Source: an uncultured Burkholderiales bacterium
GTDB taxonomy: Bacteria; Pseudomonadota; Gammaproteobacteria; Burkholderiales; Burkholderiaceae
Assembly: GCA_946480465.1 (NCBI GenBank)
Contig: CAMLJY010000033.1
Coordinates: 3,595-67,594 of the forward strand
Length of the DNA: 64,000 nt
Reading direction: 5' to 3'
Shown here: positions 8,005 through 16,581 of the stretch, in pieces
Numbering within the stretch: position 1 is the first letter of the stretch
How the letters are laid out: each line of letters starts with the position of its first letter
Made by a program: the position numbers and the translations under genes
Notes under the pieces: model-generated
What the model was told of the DNA's origin: nothing
The model's input: the letters and a program-made list of their open reading frames with translations, nothing else
The model's database searches: none

Positions 8005-8916
8005 TCAGGCGAGTTCGTCGCCCAGGAAGGGCAGCAGCTCGCGCAGCAGCTCGTCCGGCGCTTCCTCGGCGATGTAGTGGCCGCAGGGCAGCGTGCCGCC
8101 GCGCACGTCGGCCGCCACGCGCCGCCACTCTTCCAGGGGCCGGAAGCAGCGGTTGACCACGCCCAGCTCGCCCCACAGCGCCAGCAGCGGCATCGGCAGC
8201 TGCAGCCCGGCATCGCGGTCGGCGCGGTCGTGCTGCAGGTCGATGCCGGCGGCGGCGCGGTAGTCCTCGCACAGGCCGTGCGCGCTGCCGGGCAGGCGCA
8301 GGCAGCGTTCGTACTCGGCCAGCGCGCGCGGGTCGAAGGGGGCCAGGCCGGCGCTGCGGCGGCCCATCACCTCCAGCAGGTAGGCGCGCGGGTCGGCCTC
8401 GATCAGGCGCTCGGGCAGCGGTGCCGGCTGGATCAGGAAGAACCAGTGCCAGTAGGCGCGGGCGAAGGCTTCGGTCGTCTGCTCGTACATCGCCAGCGTC
8501 GGCGCGATGTCCAGCACCGCCAGCCGGCGCACCGCTTCCGGATGGTCGGCCGCCAGCCGGTGCGCCACGCGCGCGCCGCGGTCGTGCGCCAGCACCGCGA
8601 AGCGCGGGTGGCCCAGCTGCTGCATCAGCCGCAATGCGTCGCGCGCCATCGTGCGCTTGCTGTAGTTGGCGTGCTCCGCGTCGCCCGCGGGCTTGTCCGA
8701 GTCGCCGTAGCCGCGCAGGTCGGCCAGCACCAGGCGAAAGTGCTGCGCCAGCACCGGCGCCACGCGGTGCCAGATGGCATGCGTCTGCGGGTGGCCGTGC
8801 AGCAGCAGCAGCGGCGCGCCCTGGCCGCCGATGCGCGCGTGCAGGCGCACGCCGGTGTCGGTCTCCGTCCAGCGGCGCTCGAAGCCGGGGAACAGGTCGT
8901 CGTCGGCCAAGGCCAC
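8005..8916 (-). CDS. Alpha/beta hydrolase, fluoroacetate (haloacetate) dehalogenase type
   Basis: 303 residues. A GTG at 8916 is the start: AAAGGAGA sits 5 nt upstream, and the sequence before it is not protein-like. Fluoroacetate dehalogenase marks are present: nucleophile D112 followed by two Arg in HDRGARVAHR (these bind the substrate carboxylate in characterised enzymes), the HGHPQTH oxyanion segment, YWHWFF (the His-Trp pair that cradles the halide in FAc-DEX) and the catalytic His in PCGHYIAEEAPDE. The expected reaction is hydrolysis of haloacetate to glycolate, although many homologues prefer other small acids or esters. Divergent from the PAS-GGDEF-EAL gene, with about 340 bp between starts. 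Activity is inferred from residues only. Confidence 0.78.
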   Translation of the reverse strand: MALADDDLFPGFERRWTETDTGVRLHARIGGQGAPLLLLHGHPQTHAIWHRVAPVLAQHFRLVLADLRGYGDSDKPAGDAEHANYSKRTMARDALRLMQQLGHPRFAVLAHDRGARVAHRLAADHPEAVRRLAVLDIAPTLAMYEQTTEAFARAYWHWFFLIQPAPLPERLIEADPRAYLLEVMGRRSAGLAPFDPRALAEYERCLRLPGSAHGLCEDYRAAAGIDLQHDRADRDAGLQLPMPLLALWGELGVVNRCFRPLEEWRRVAADVRGGTLPCGHYIAEEAPDELLRELLPFLGDELA

Positions 8917-9254
8917 GGAATCTCCTTTCGTGCGCGTGGGGCTCGCCGTGTCCTGCCCCCTGCCGCGGGGCTGCTGGACACGGCCCGGTCCGGGGATCGG
9001 ACGGCAGCCGCCCATCGTAGTCGGGGCGCCTCCGGTGCCCCTATTTCCGAACCTTCGTGGCGGCGCGGTGTTGAGAACGCGCGCGAGCGGCCGATAACCC
9101 TGGATGAACCTCGGGTCGCCCGGGGTCGACACGGGAGTCCCATGCGTTCGCACCAAATCGTCCAGCCCGCCCGCCCATGCCGGTCCGCACTGCCTTCGTG
9201 CTCCGCGGCATCCTGCCGTGCCGGCCTGCGGGCCGCGCGCTGAGATCCCGGCCG

Positions 9255-11117
9255 ATGGACGAGCTGCACCCGATGCTCGCGGTCCAGCTGGCGCAGCTGG
9301 CGCTCACCGCCGACACCCCGCCCGCCGACGCCCAGTGCTGGCGCCGGCTGCTCGACTGCATCGGCCGCGCCTACGCCGACCACGAGCAGCTGCGCCAGCG
9401 CAGCGAGGCGCGCATGCACAGCCTCTTGTCGCTGTCGGCCGACTGGATCTGGGAGCAGGACGACCAGATGCGCTTCACCTATGTCTCGGAGAGCATCGAG
9501 CAGTCGACCGGGGTGCCTGCGTGGGCGCTGCTGGGCCGGCGCCGCTTCGAGGGCCCGGCCTACGACATCGACCCCGAGGCGCGCGCCGAGTACGAGGCCT
9601 GCGTGGCCGCGCGCCGGCCGTTCCGCGACCTGGTGTTCCGCCGCACCCGCCGCGACGGCACGCACCTCTACGTCCGCACCAGCGGCGAACCGGTGTTCGC
9701 GGCGGACGGCACCTTCCTCGGCTACCGCGGCGTCAGCCGGGACGTGACGCAGGCCTTGCTGGCCGAGCAGAAGATGCAGGAGCTGGCGCGCTACGACAGC
9801 CTGACCGGCCTGCCCAACCGCAACATGTTCCTCGGCGAACTGGACCGCACCATTGCCCGGGCGCACCGCCAGGGCGGCGAGTTCGCGGTCTGCTTCATCG
9901 ACCTGGACCGCTTCAAGACCATCAACGACACCCTGGGGCACGACGCCGGCGACGAGCTGTTGAAGGTGATGGCCGAGCGCCTGCGCGCCGCGGTGCGCAA
10001 GAGCGACCTGGTGGCGCGCCTGGGCGGCGACGAATTCGTCGTGCTGCTGGAAGGCGGCCCGGCCGCCGACCTGGCGGGCGTGGCCGACAAGCTGCTGGCC
10101 GCGATCGGCGAGCAGGTCACCATCAACGGCTGCCATTTCCTGGTCACCGGCAGCATCGGCGTCGGCCTGTATCCGGCCAACGGCGACGATGCGGCCACGC
10201 TGCTCAAGCATGCCGACGCGGCGATGTACCTGGCCAAGGAGAGCGGCAAGAACAACGTGCAGTTCTACACCGAGGAACTGGCCGGCATGGCGACGCGGCA
10301 GTTCGAGCTGGAATCGGCGCTGCGCCTGGCGCTGGTGCGCGAGGAGCTGGTGCTGCACTACCAGCCCAAGGTCGACGTGACGAGCGGCCACATCGTCGGC
10401 CTGGAGGCCCTGGTGCGGTGGCACCACCCGCAGCGCGGGCTGGTTCCGCCGGGCGAGTTCATCCCGCTGGCCGAAGAGCGCGGGCTCATCGTGCCGATCG
10501 GCCGCTGGGTGGTCGCCACCGCCTGCCGCCAGATCCGCGCCTGGCGCGACGCCGGGCTGGCCACGCCGCCGGTGGCGGTGAACCTGTCGGCACGGCAGTT
10601 CGCCGACAACCGGCTGATCGACGACTTCGCCGCCGCGATGCGCGAGTCCGGCGTCGATCCCGCCGACCTCGAGATCGAGCTGACCGAAAGCGTGCTGGTG
10701 GCCGACCCCGAACGTGCGAACGAGGTGCTGCGGCGCCTGCACACGATGGGCGTGCGCATCGCGATCGACGACTTCGGCACCGGCTACTCCTCGCTGTCCT
10801 ACCTGAAGCGCTTTCCGGCGCAGACGGTGAAGATCGACCGCTCCTTCATCCGCGGCCTGCCCACCGACCATGACGACACCGCGATCACGCAGGCGGTGAT
10901 CGCGATGGCCCATTCACTGGGCCTGCGCGTGGTGGCCGAGGGCGTCGAGACGGCCGACCAGCTCGGCCTGCTGCAGCGCCTGCACTGCGATGAAGTACAG
11001 GGTTATTTGCTCGGCCGTCCCGCGCCGGCCGGGGAGATCGCGGTGCGGCTGCAGTTCGGGGCGGTGCCGGCCTCGGCGGTGCCCGCGCCGGTGCCGGCGG
11101 GTGGCCGCGCTGCCTGA
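9255..11117 (+). CDS. PAS-GGDEF-EAL cyclic-di-GMP turnover protein
   Basis: 620 residues from the ATG at 9255; an in-frame ATG at 9177 would add 26 residues with poor codon character. PAS domain at about 55-180 ([21 protein letters not shown]). GGDEF with SLTGLPNRN and an intact RLGGDEF; the inhibitory I-site RKSD lies five residues before it. The EAL domain keeps [40 protein letters not shown] and VVAEGVET, so both cyclase and phosphodiesterase motifs look competent. No membrane segment is seen, so it is probably cytoplasmic. It stands alone between the dehalogenase and a low-GC pocket. The net direction of c-di-GMP control cannot be read from sequence. Confidence 0.9.
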   Translation: MDELHPMLAVQLAQLALTADTPPADAQCWRRLLDCIGRAYADHEQLRQRSEARMHSLLSLSADWIWEQDDQMRFTYVSESIEQSTGVPAWALLGRRRFEGPAYDIDPEARAEYEACVAARRPFRDLVFRRTRRDGTHLYVRTSGEPVFAADGTFLGYRGVSRDVTQALLAEQKMQELARYDSLTGLPNRNMFLGELDRTIARAHRQGGEFAVCFIDLDRFKTINDTLGHDAGDELLKVMAERLRAAVRKSDLVARLGGDEFVVLLEGGPAADLAGVADKLLAAIGEQVTINGCHFLVTGSIGVGLYPANGDDAATLLKHADAAMYLAKESGKNNVQFYTEELAGMATRQFELESALRLALVREELVLHYQPKVDVTSGHIVGLEALVRWHHPQRGLVPPGEFIPLAEERGLIVPIGRWVVATACRQIRAWRDAGLATPPVAVNLSARQFADNRLIDDFAAAMRESGVDPADLEIELTESVLVADPERANEVLRRLHTMGVRIAIDDFGTGYSSLSYLKRFPAQTVKIDRSFIRGLPTDHDDTAITQAVIAMAHSLGLRVVAEGVETADQLGLLQRLHCDEVQGYLLGRPAPAGEIAVRLQFGAVPASAVPAPVPAGGRAA

Positions 11118-11137
11118 AGCCGGGCGCTCAGGCGGCC

Positions 11138-11455
11138 TCAAACCGCTTCAGGCACCGGATTGCGGAAGCCCACGTTCAGCAGGTTCCAGGCGTTGATCGT
11201 CGCGCCAGCTCGGCCAGCGCTCAGGTGCCGGGCATCGGCGCCCAGCTTGATCAGGTCGCGCCAGTGCAGATCCACCAGACGGTGGCAGCCAGGCGTCGCC
11301 CAGCGCGGATTGGGACGTAACTGACGCGGCGTGCTCGGTTCGCGCCAAGCCGTGTCGCGCAGACCCCTCAAGTTCGGGATGAAAGTGCCGTTTACATGTC
11401 GAGGCGGCAGCGTCTTCGCGTACTCTGGCGGAACGATTGGATCGTCTAGATGCAA
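11138..11455 (-). CDS. Doubtful 105-aa hypothetical protein, possibly a gene remnant
   Basis: An open frame on the minus strand with good GC at third positions in its 3' half (HRLVDLHWRDLIKLGADARHL and INAWNLLNVGFRNPVPEAV). It has no recognised family, no signal and no clear ribosome site, and its first bases overlap the start of the divergent membrane protein gene. It fills the 332-bp gap after the PAS-GGDEF-EAL gene, where I see nothing else. It could be a real small gene or the decayed end of a larger one brought in with the neighbouring low-GC pocket. Confidence 0.3.
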   Translation of the reverse strand: MHLDDPIVPPEYAKTLPPRHVNGTFIPNLRGLRDTAWREPSTPRQLRPNPRWATPGCHRLVDLHWRDLIKLGADARHLSAGRAGATINAWNLLNVGFRNPVPEAV

Positions 11456-11953
11456 GAGGCCACGAGGGCGAGCGTGAAGGAGCTGAATTCGCGGGTGAGG
11501 TTCAGATTGACAATGCTCGGCGCAGGTGTGGCCGCCATGTTGCTTGTGGGCATTACCTGCGCACTGATCGTGGCTACTGGCGGGCGAGGATGGATTGAGC
11601 TATTCAATGGTGCGACATGGCCTGAACATTTCGAGCCGTCCGGTTTCTTGTTCTTTGTCGTCCTGTCGTTTCGGACGCTCGTTAATCTCGGTGTTGTTCT
11701 TACGGGCGGATGGGCACTTGTCTTGCTGCTTGGTGGCGGCTTGGAAGGAATGGTGATGAGACGCATGGAATCGGTGCTGCACGGTCGGGATACGGCACTT
11801 GCCGGATACCTGATTAAGTTCATGCGCGAACAGCACATCGCAGACCTGCCCGTGGATGCAGCGAAGAGGCTGATGGAAGCCGCCCGCCAGTTCCCCAATA
11901 CGCCCGCCGGCAAGCTGTATCAGGAAGAGGCCGAGAAGGCGTCGTCGCAGTAG
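11450..11953 (+). CDS. Small membrane protein of unknown function in a low-GC pocket
   Basis: 167 residues. TM helices at about 20-43 (LTMLGAGVAAMLLVGITCALIVA) and 65-95 (FLFFVVLSFRTLVNLGVVLTGGWALVLLLGG), then a cytoplasmic helical tail (GLEGMVMRRMESVLHGRD ... LPVDAAKRLMEAARQFPNTPAGK) ending Ser-Gln. Codon use (many T/A third positions) and base composition are clearly lower in GC than both neighbours, suggesting recent acquisition. A 55-residue gene with a strong ribosome site follows after 45 bp on the same strand, so the two look like one unit. No family is recognised. A phage- or defence-related role is possible but unsupported. Confidence 0.6.
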   Translation: MQEATRASVKELNSRVRFRLTMLGAGVAAMLLVGITCALIVATGGRGWIELFNGATWPEHFEPSGFLFFVVLSFRTLVNLGVVLTGGWALVLLLGGGLEGMVMRRMESVLHGRDTALAGYLIKFMREQHIADLPVDAAKRLMEAARQFPNTPAGKLYQEEAEKASSQ

Positions 11954-11998
11954 CTCGCGCCTCGCTGGCGCTCCCAACAAGAAGGAGAGGGGAGCAGG

Positions 11999-12166
11999 AT
12001 GGAGGATGTGCTGGAGGAGGCTATCCGCGACTTGGTCGCCGAGAGGCCGCCGCTTTGCAGGCGGGATCTTGAGCGGCACGTCGAGGCTCTCGCCGACACT
12101 TTCGGCGTCGCCAGGGCGAGGGCCAAGGCGATTTTGGAGCGCCTGATGTCGCTAAAGCACCGTTAG
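11999..12166 (+). CDS. 55-aa helical protein of unknown function
   Basis: ATG at 11999 preceded by a strong AAGGAGAGGGGAG ribosome site; TAG at 12164-12166. The product begins MEDVLEEAIRDLVAERPPLC and ends ILERLMSLKHR. It is charged and predicted helical, with a central RRDLERHVEALADTFGVARARAKAILE stretch that could fold as a small helix-turn-helix or helical bundle. It follows the low-GC membrane protein closely. The strong Shine-Dalgarno, proper stop and shared composition argue it is real. It could be a regulator or antitoxin-like partner of the membrane protein; that is inference from size and arrangement only. Confidence 0.55.
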   Translation: MEDVLEEAIRDLVAERPPLCRRDLERHVEALADTFGVARARAKAILERLMSLKHR

Positions 12167-12224
12167 ATCGCTCGGCGGGCAAGGGGGCAGGCTTCGTCGT
12201 CGCCGGCCATCGGGCCGGGCCGCT

Positions 12225-13382
12225 TCAGGCCGCGGTGCGCTGCCCGGGGGCGGCGCCGGTGACGGCGGTCAATGCACGCTCCAGGTTCGCCACCGTGCGG
12301 TCCACGTGCTGCAGCTTCTCCAGCCCGAAGAGGCCGACGCGGAAGGTCTTGAAGTCGGCCGGCTCGTCGCACTGCAGCGGCACACCGGCCGCGGTCTGCA
12401 GGCCCTGGGCGATGAAGGCCTTGGCGCTGTGCAGGCCGTCGTCGTCGGTGTAGCTGACGACCACGCCCGGCGCTTCGAAGCCTTCGGCCGCGACGCTGGG
12501 CAGGCCGTGCGCCATCATCAGCGCCCTCACCCGCCGGCCCAGCGTCCACTGCGCGGCGCGCAGCGCCTCGAAGCCGAGCGCGCGGGTCTGCAGCATGGCG
12601 TCGCGGGTGCGGGCCAGCGCGTCGGTCGGCATCGTCGCGTGGTAGGCGAAGCCGCCGCCTTCGTAGGCCTCCATCATCTGCAGCCACTTCTTGAGATCCG
12701 CGGCAAAGCTGCTGCTGGTGGTGCCGTCGATCGCGGCGCGGGCGCGTTCGCCCAGCATCACGAAGGCGCAGCAGGGCGAACCGCTCCAGCCCTTCTGCGG
12801 CGCGCTGACCAGCACGTCGACCCCGCTGGCCGCCATGTCGACCCACAGCGCGCCGGAGGCGATGCAGTCGAGCACGAAGAGGCCGCCCACCTCGTGCACC
12901 GCCTCGGCCACGGCCTTCAGGTAGGCGTCCGGCAGCACGATGCCGGAGGCGGTTTCCACGTGCGGCGCAAACACCACCTGCGGCCGCTGCGCGCGGATGG
13001 CGGCCAGCACCTCGTCCAGCGGTGCCGGCGCGAAGGCGGCCTGGCGGCCGGCGCGCACCGGGCGCGCTTTCAGCACCTGCTGGCTCTTGGCGATGCGGCC
13101 CATCTCGAGAATCTGCGACCAGCGGAAACTGAACCAGCCGTTGCGCAGTACCAACACGTCGCGGTCGGTGGCGAACTGGCGCGCCACCGCTTCCATGCCG
13201 AAGGTGCCGCTGCCGGGCACGACGATCGCCGCCCGCGCCTGGTAGGCCTCCTTCAGGACGCCCGAGATGTCGCGCATCACCTGCTGGAAGCGCTTCGACA
13301 TGTGGTTCAGCGCACGGTCGGTGTAGACGACGGAGTACTCGAGCAGTCCGTCGGGGTCGACGTCGGGCAGCAGGCCGGGCAT
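12225..13382 (-). CDS. Class V aminotransferase (alanine/serine-glyoxylate aminotransferase family)
   Basis: 385 residues from the ATG at 13382, with CAGGAG upstream. PLP-dependent fold-type I: VVPGSGTFGMEAVARQ binds the phosphate, VFAPHVETASGI and LDCIASGALWVDM carry the cofactor Asp, and the Schiff-base lysine is in SAPQKGWSGSPCCAF. The family transfers amino groups between alanine, serine or aspartate and glyoxylate, or acts in purine/ureide metabolism. Divergent from ku, with about 200 bp between the starts. There is no pathway neighbour, so substrate choice stays open. Family confidence is high; exact activity is low. Confidence 0.82.
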   Translation of the reverse strand: MPGLLPDVDPDGLLEYSVVYTDRALNHMSKRFQQVMRDISGVLKEAYQARAAIVVPGSGTFGMEAVARQFATDRDVLVLRNGWFSFRWSQILEMGRIAKSQQVLKARPVRAGRQAAFAPAPLDEVLAAIRAQRPQVVFAPHVETASGIVLPDAYLKAVAEAVHEVGGLFVLDCIASGALWVDMAASGVDVLVSAPQKGWSGSPCCAFVMLGERARAAIDGTTSSSFAADLKKWLQMMEAYEGGGFAYHATMPTDALARTRDAMLQTRALGFEALRAAQWTLGRRVRALMMAHGLPSVAAEGFEAPGVVVSYTDDDGLHSAKAFIAQGLQTAAGVPLQCDEPADFKTFRVGLFGLEKLQHVDRTVANLERALTAVTGAAPGQRTAA

Positions 13383-13581
13383 GGGGATCTCCTGGGCGGG
13401 TCGCAAGGCAGGTGTCGCGCGAGCCTAACACCCGGCTTTCAAGGCCGCGGCCGGACTCTGGGATCGAGGGCGCGCCGCCGCCGGCGATGGCCGCACCGGC
13501 GCCCGGGCCGCGTTTCTGGGCCTTTTCAAACGGTTCCACCCGCTTCTATGCTCGGGCCTTCGTCGACTTGGGAACCCCGCC

Positions 13582-14532
13582 ATGGCCGCCCGTTCGATCG
13601 CTTCGCTCTCGCTCAGCTTCGGCTTGGTCAACATCCCGGTGAAGCTGTATTCGGCGACCGAAAGCTCGTCGGCGGTGCGCTTCAACCTGCTGGCCAAGGA
13701 CGGTTCGCGGCTGAAGCAGCAGTACGTGTCCGAGAAGACCGGCAAGGTCGTCGAGCGCGCGGAGATGGTCAAGGGCTACGAGTTCGAGAAGGACCATTTC
13801 GTGCTCTTCACGCCGGAGGAACTGAAGGCGCTGGACGAGGCGGCCAGCCACGTGATCGACATCGTGGCCTTCGTGCCCGAGAAGTCGGTCGACCCGATCT
13901 ACTACGACAAGGCCTACTTCCTGGCGCCCGACAAGCGCGGCGGCAAGCCTTATGCGCTGCTGGCCGCGGCGATGCGCGAAAGCGGCCGCTGCGCGCTGGC
14001 GCGCTGGAGCTGGAAGGCCAAGCAGTACGTGGTGCAGATCCGCGCCGCGGAAGACGGCCTGGTGCTGCAGCAGCTGCTCTACGCCGACGAGGTGCGCTCG
14101 CTGAAGGACCTGGGGATCGAGCATGCCGAGGTCTCGAAGGCCGAGCTGGCGCTGGCGATGCAGCTGATCGACCAGATCACCCAGGACGAGTACGACCCCA
14201 CGCAGTTCAAGGACGAGGAGAAGGCCCGCGTGCTGGCCGCCATCGACCAGAAGATCGCCGGCCAGCAGGTGGTGGCCTCCGCGCGCGACGAGCAGCCCGC
14301 CGGCGGCGCGCAGGTGATCGACCTGATGGAAGCGCTGCGCGCCAGCCTGGGCCCGCGCCGCGCGAAGGGCGCGGCGGAACCGGCCGCCGCGCCCGCGCCG
14401 GCGAAGAAGTCCGCCGCCCGTGCGGCTCCCGCCGCGGAGCCCGCGCTGGCGGTGCGCAAGTCGGCCCGCCGCGCCGCGCCCGTGGCTGAACCCGCCGCGG
14501 CGCCCGCGCCGCGCGCCCGCGCCCGCAAGTGA
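13582..14532 (+). CDS. ku: Ku protein, non-homologous end joining
   Basis: 316 residues. It opens with RSIASLSLSFGLVNIPVKLYSATES, the conserved start of bacterial Ku, and keeps the whole ring-forming beta-barrel (FVPEKSVDPIYYDKAYFLAPDK, ALARWSWKAKQYVVQIR). Ku binds double-strand DNA ends as a homodimer and recruits the ligase LigD. After about residue 255 there is an Ala/Pro/Lys/Arg-rich tail (KKSAARAAPAAEP ... RARARK) typical of extended Ku C-termini that bind DNA non-specifically. No ligD lies in the window. The stop overlaps the GTG of the next gene (GTGA). A possible sigma-70 promoter, TTTCAA-N17-TATGCT, lies about 40 bp upstream. Confidence 0.95.
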   Translation: MAARSIASLSLSFGLVNIPVKLYSATESSSAVRFNLLAKDGSRLKQQYVSEKTGKVVERAEMVKGYEFEKDHFVLFTPEELKALDEAASHVIDIVAFVPEKSVDPIYYDKAYFLAPDKRGGKPYALLAAAMRESGRCALARWSWKAKQYVVQIRAAEDGLVLQQLLYADEVRSLKDLGIEHAEVSKAELALAMQLIDQITQDEYDPTQFKDEEKARVLAAIDQKIAGQQVVASARDEQPAGGAQVIDLMEALRASLGPRRAKGAAEPAAAPAPAKKSAARAAPAAEPALAVRKSARRAAPVAEPAAAPAPRARARK

Positions 14533-15401
14533 CGGCGCCGCAGGACCCCGCGCCGTACAGCCTGCGCGCGGTCGAGGAACTGCTGGGCTTGAAGCGCGGC
14601 GTGGTCGCGCGCTTCGTCGCGGCCGGTTTCGTGACGCCGCAGCGCGGCCCGCGCAACGCCTACCGCTTCAGCTTCCAGGACGTGGTGCTCCTGCGCACCG
14701 CGCAGGCGCTGGTCGCGGCCCAGGTGCCGCGGCGGCGGCTGCTGGCCTCGCTGCGGGCCTTGCGGTCGCGCCTGCCGCGCGAGATGCCGCTGTCCGGGCT
14801 GCGCATCCAGGCGGTCGGGACCGACGTCGTCGTCAGCGAGGGCGGCGCGCGCTGGCAGGCCGATTCCGGGCAGCGGCTGCTGGATTTCGAGCTGCGGCAG
14901 GACGAAGGTGGCCATGTCGTGCTGCTGCACCACCGCGGGCCCGCGCATGCCGCGCCCGCCGACGACGCGCCCGCCTGGCATGCCCGTGCCGAGGCGCTGG
15001 AGGCGCAGAACCCGAGCGGTGCCGAGGCGGCGTACCGCGCCGCACTGGCGCGCGATCCCGGCCACGTCGCGAGCCTCGTGAACCTGGGTGCGCTGCTGTG
15101 CGACACCGGCCGCTGCGCCGAGGCGGAGCGCCTGCTCGACGAAGGACACCGGCTGGTGCCCGACGATGCGGCGATCCTGTTCAACCTGGCGATCGCGCTG
15201 GAAGACCTGGACCGCCCGGCCGAGGCTCTGCGGCGTTATGCGCAGTGCCTGGCGATCGACCCCGGCTTCGCGGACGCGCATTTCAACGCCGCCCGGCTGC
15301 ACGAGCAGCTGGGCCATGCGCGCGAGGCGATCCGGCACTTCAATGCCTACCGGCGCCTGATGCCGCCGTCCGGCCAGCCGCCGGGCGATCCGGCGCCCTG
15401 A
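14529..15401 (+). CDS. MerR-type HTH protein with C-terminal TPR repeats
   Basis: 290 residues starting at a GTG that overlaps the ku stop, so translation is coupled. Residues about 10-65 (YSLRAVEELLGLKRGVVARFVAAGFV ... YRFSFQDVVLLRTAQAL) match the winged HTH of MerR regulators. A spacer domain follows, then three TPR units from about 145 (AEAAYRAALARDPGHVASLVNLGALL ... AEALRRYAQCLAIDPGFADAHFNAARL). No cysteine metal site is present, so it is not a metal sensor. The strict coupling to ku suggests a DNA-repair-linked regulator or scaffold; that role is inference. Confidence 0.82.
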   Translation: MTAPQDPAPYSLRAVEELLGLKRGVVARFVAAGFVTPQRGPRNAYRFSFQDVVLLRTAQALVAAQVPRRRLLASLRALRSRLPREMPLSGLRIQAVGTDVVVSEGGARWQADSGQRLLDFELRQDEGGHVVLLHHRGPAHAAPADDAPAWHARAEALEAQNPSGAEAAYRAALARDPGHVASLVNLGALLCDTGRCAEAERLLDEGHRLVPDDAAILFNLAIALEDLDRPAEALRRYAQCLAIDPGFADAHFNAARLHEQLGHAREAIRHFNAYRRLMPPSGQPPGDPAP

Positions 15402-15436
15402 CAGCGCCGGCGAAGCGCCGCGCGAGGGGCGGCGGT

Positions 15437-16408
15437 TCAGGGCTGGAGCATGCTGCCGCGGTCGCGCAGCAGCAGTTCGTGCATCTTCTCGAGGAACTGG
15501 CCCATGGCGAGTGGCTTGGTCCAGTAGCCGTCGGCGCCGGCGTCGAAGGCCGCCCGCATCTGGTGCGACATGACGTCGGCGGACAGCATGAACACGCGCA
15601 GGCCGGCCGTGGCGGGGTTGCTGCGGATCGGCCGCAGCACGTCCATGCCGCTGCCGTCGGCCAGCCGCATGTCCAGCAGCGTGACGCAGGGCCGCAGCAT
15701 GGCCATGGCCTCCAGCGCGCCACGCACGCTGGCGGTACGCAACACCCGCACCTTGGGCCAGCGCGCCAGCGCTTCCTCGATCAGGCAGTAGTCGACCTCA
15801 TGGTCCTCGACGCACAGCACCGTGCCCTGTGGCTCTTCCGCCGGCAGCCCGCCGTCGTGCCGCATGGCAGCACGGGCTCCAGCCGCGGCGGCGCCACCGT
15901 CCAGCGCGATGCGCACGCGCGTGCCGGCGCCCAGCACGCTCTGCACCGTGACGCCGGGCCCCAGCGCGGCCTGCAGGCGCGCGGCCTGCTCGTCGCTCAT
16001 GCCGAACCCGGTGTCGGCGACGACCAGCGCCGGCCCGCCGCCGTCGTCGGCCAGGCCCAGCCACACCAGCCCGCCGACCAGGTTGTGCTCGACCGCGTTG
16101 GCCAGCACCCTGAGCAGCCGCGGCCGCAGGACCGCGGCGTCTGGCACCGACCGGGCCAGGTCCGCCGACTGCAGATCCGACTCCACCGCCACCAGGCGCC
16201 GCGCCGCCTGCAGCGCCGCGGCAGGCAGCAAGTCGGCCAGCAGGTCGCCCAGGGTGCTGCAGGCGGCACTGTTGGCCTGCGGCCCCATGGCGCTGATGGG
16301 CCTGGCGGACCTGGAGGGCCTGGTCGCGCGGGCGGGCAGCAGCACGGGGGCCTCGGCAGGCACACGACCGGCGCGCGGGCCACGGATGCTGCTCGACACG
16401 AACTCCAC
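15437..16408 (-). CDS. HATPase-REC protein lacking a histidine-kinase dimerisation domain
   Basis: 323 residues from a GTG at 16408, preceded by GGAGA at good spacing; an ATG at 16288 is an alternative. The front half resembles only the ATPase lobe of hybrid kinases: N-box RLLRVLANAVEHN, G1 VADTGFGMS and a GAGTRVRI ending. No H-box is seen before it. The back half is a receiver with VEDHEVD, phospho-acceptor in TLLDMRLADGSG and a YWTKPLAM lysine site. It is either a truncated hybrid kinase or a receiver whose ATPase-like lobe is regulatory. It is divergent from a LuxR-type regulator, so the two probably form one pathway. The true start is uncertain. Confidence 0.7.
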   Translation of the reverse strand: MEFVSSSIRGPRAGRVPAEAPVLLPARATRPSRSARPISAMGPQANSAACSTLGDLLADLLPAAALQAARRLVAVESDLQSADLARSVPDAAVLRPRLLRVLANAVEHNLVGGLVWLGLADDGGGPALVVADTGFGMSDEQAARLQAALGPGVTVQSVLGAGTRVRIALDGGAAAAGARAAMRHDGGLPAEEPQGTVLCVEDHEVDYCLIEEALARWPKVRVLRTASVRGALEAMAMLRPCVTLLDMRLADGSGMDVLRPIRSNPATAGLRVFMLSADVMSHQMRAAFDAGADGYWTKPLAMGQFLEKMHELLLRDRGSMLQP

Positions 16409-16581
16409 GCACGTTCTCCATGCCACTGTTGACGGCCGTCGATTCTTCGCCCCTGGCGCGCCAAGGGCTGTCGGAGTTGTTTGACTTGCGCCGTCGGGCA
16501 TGTCCGGCGGCATACTCGACGGCACCGCGGCCACGTCCTCCGGCCGGCGGCGTGAACACCAGCCCGCCCTTTCCGTCCTGC

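Noticed and set aside
14529..15401. The MerR-HTH/TPR protein as the metal regulator of the CueR-type promoter
   Set aside because: It lacks the cysteines and dimerisation helix of metal-sensing MerR proteins and is coupled to ku, about 27 kb from the copper operon.
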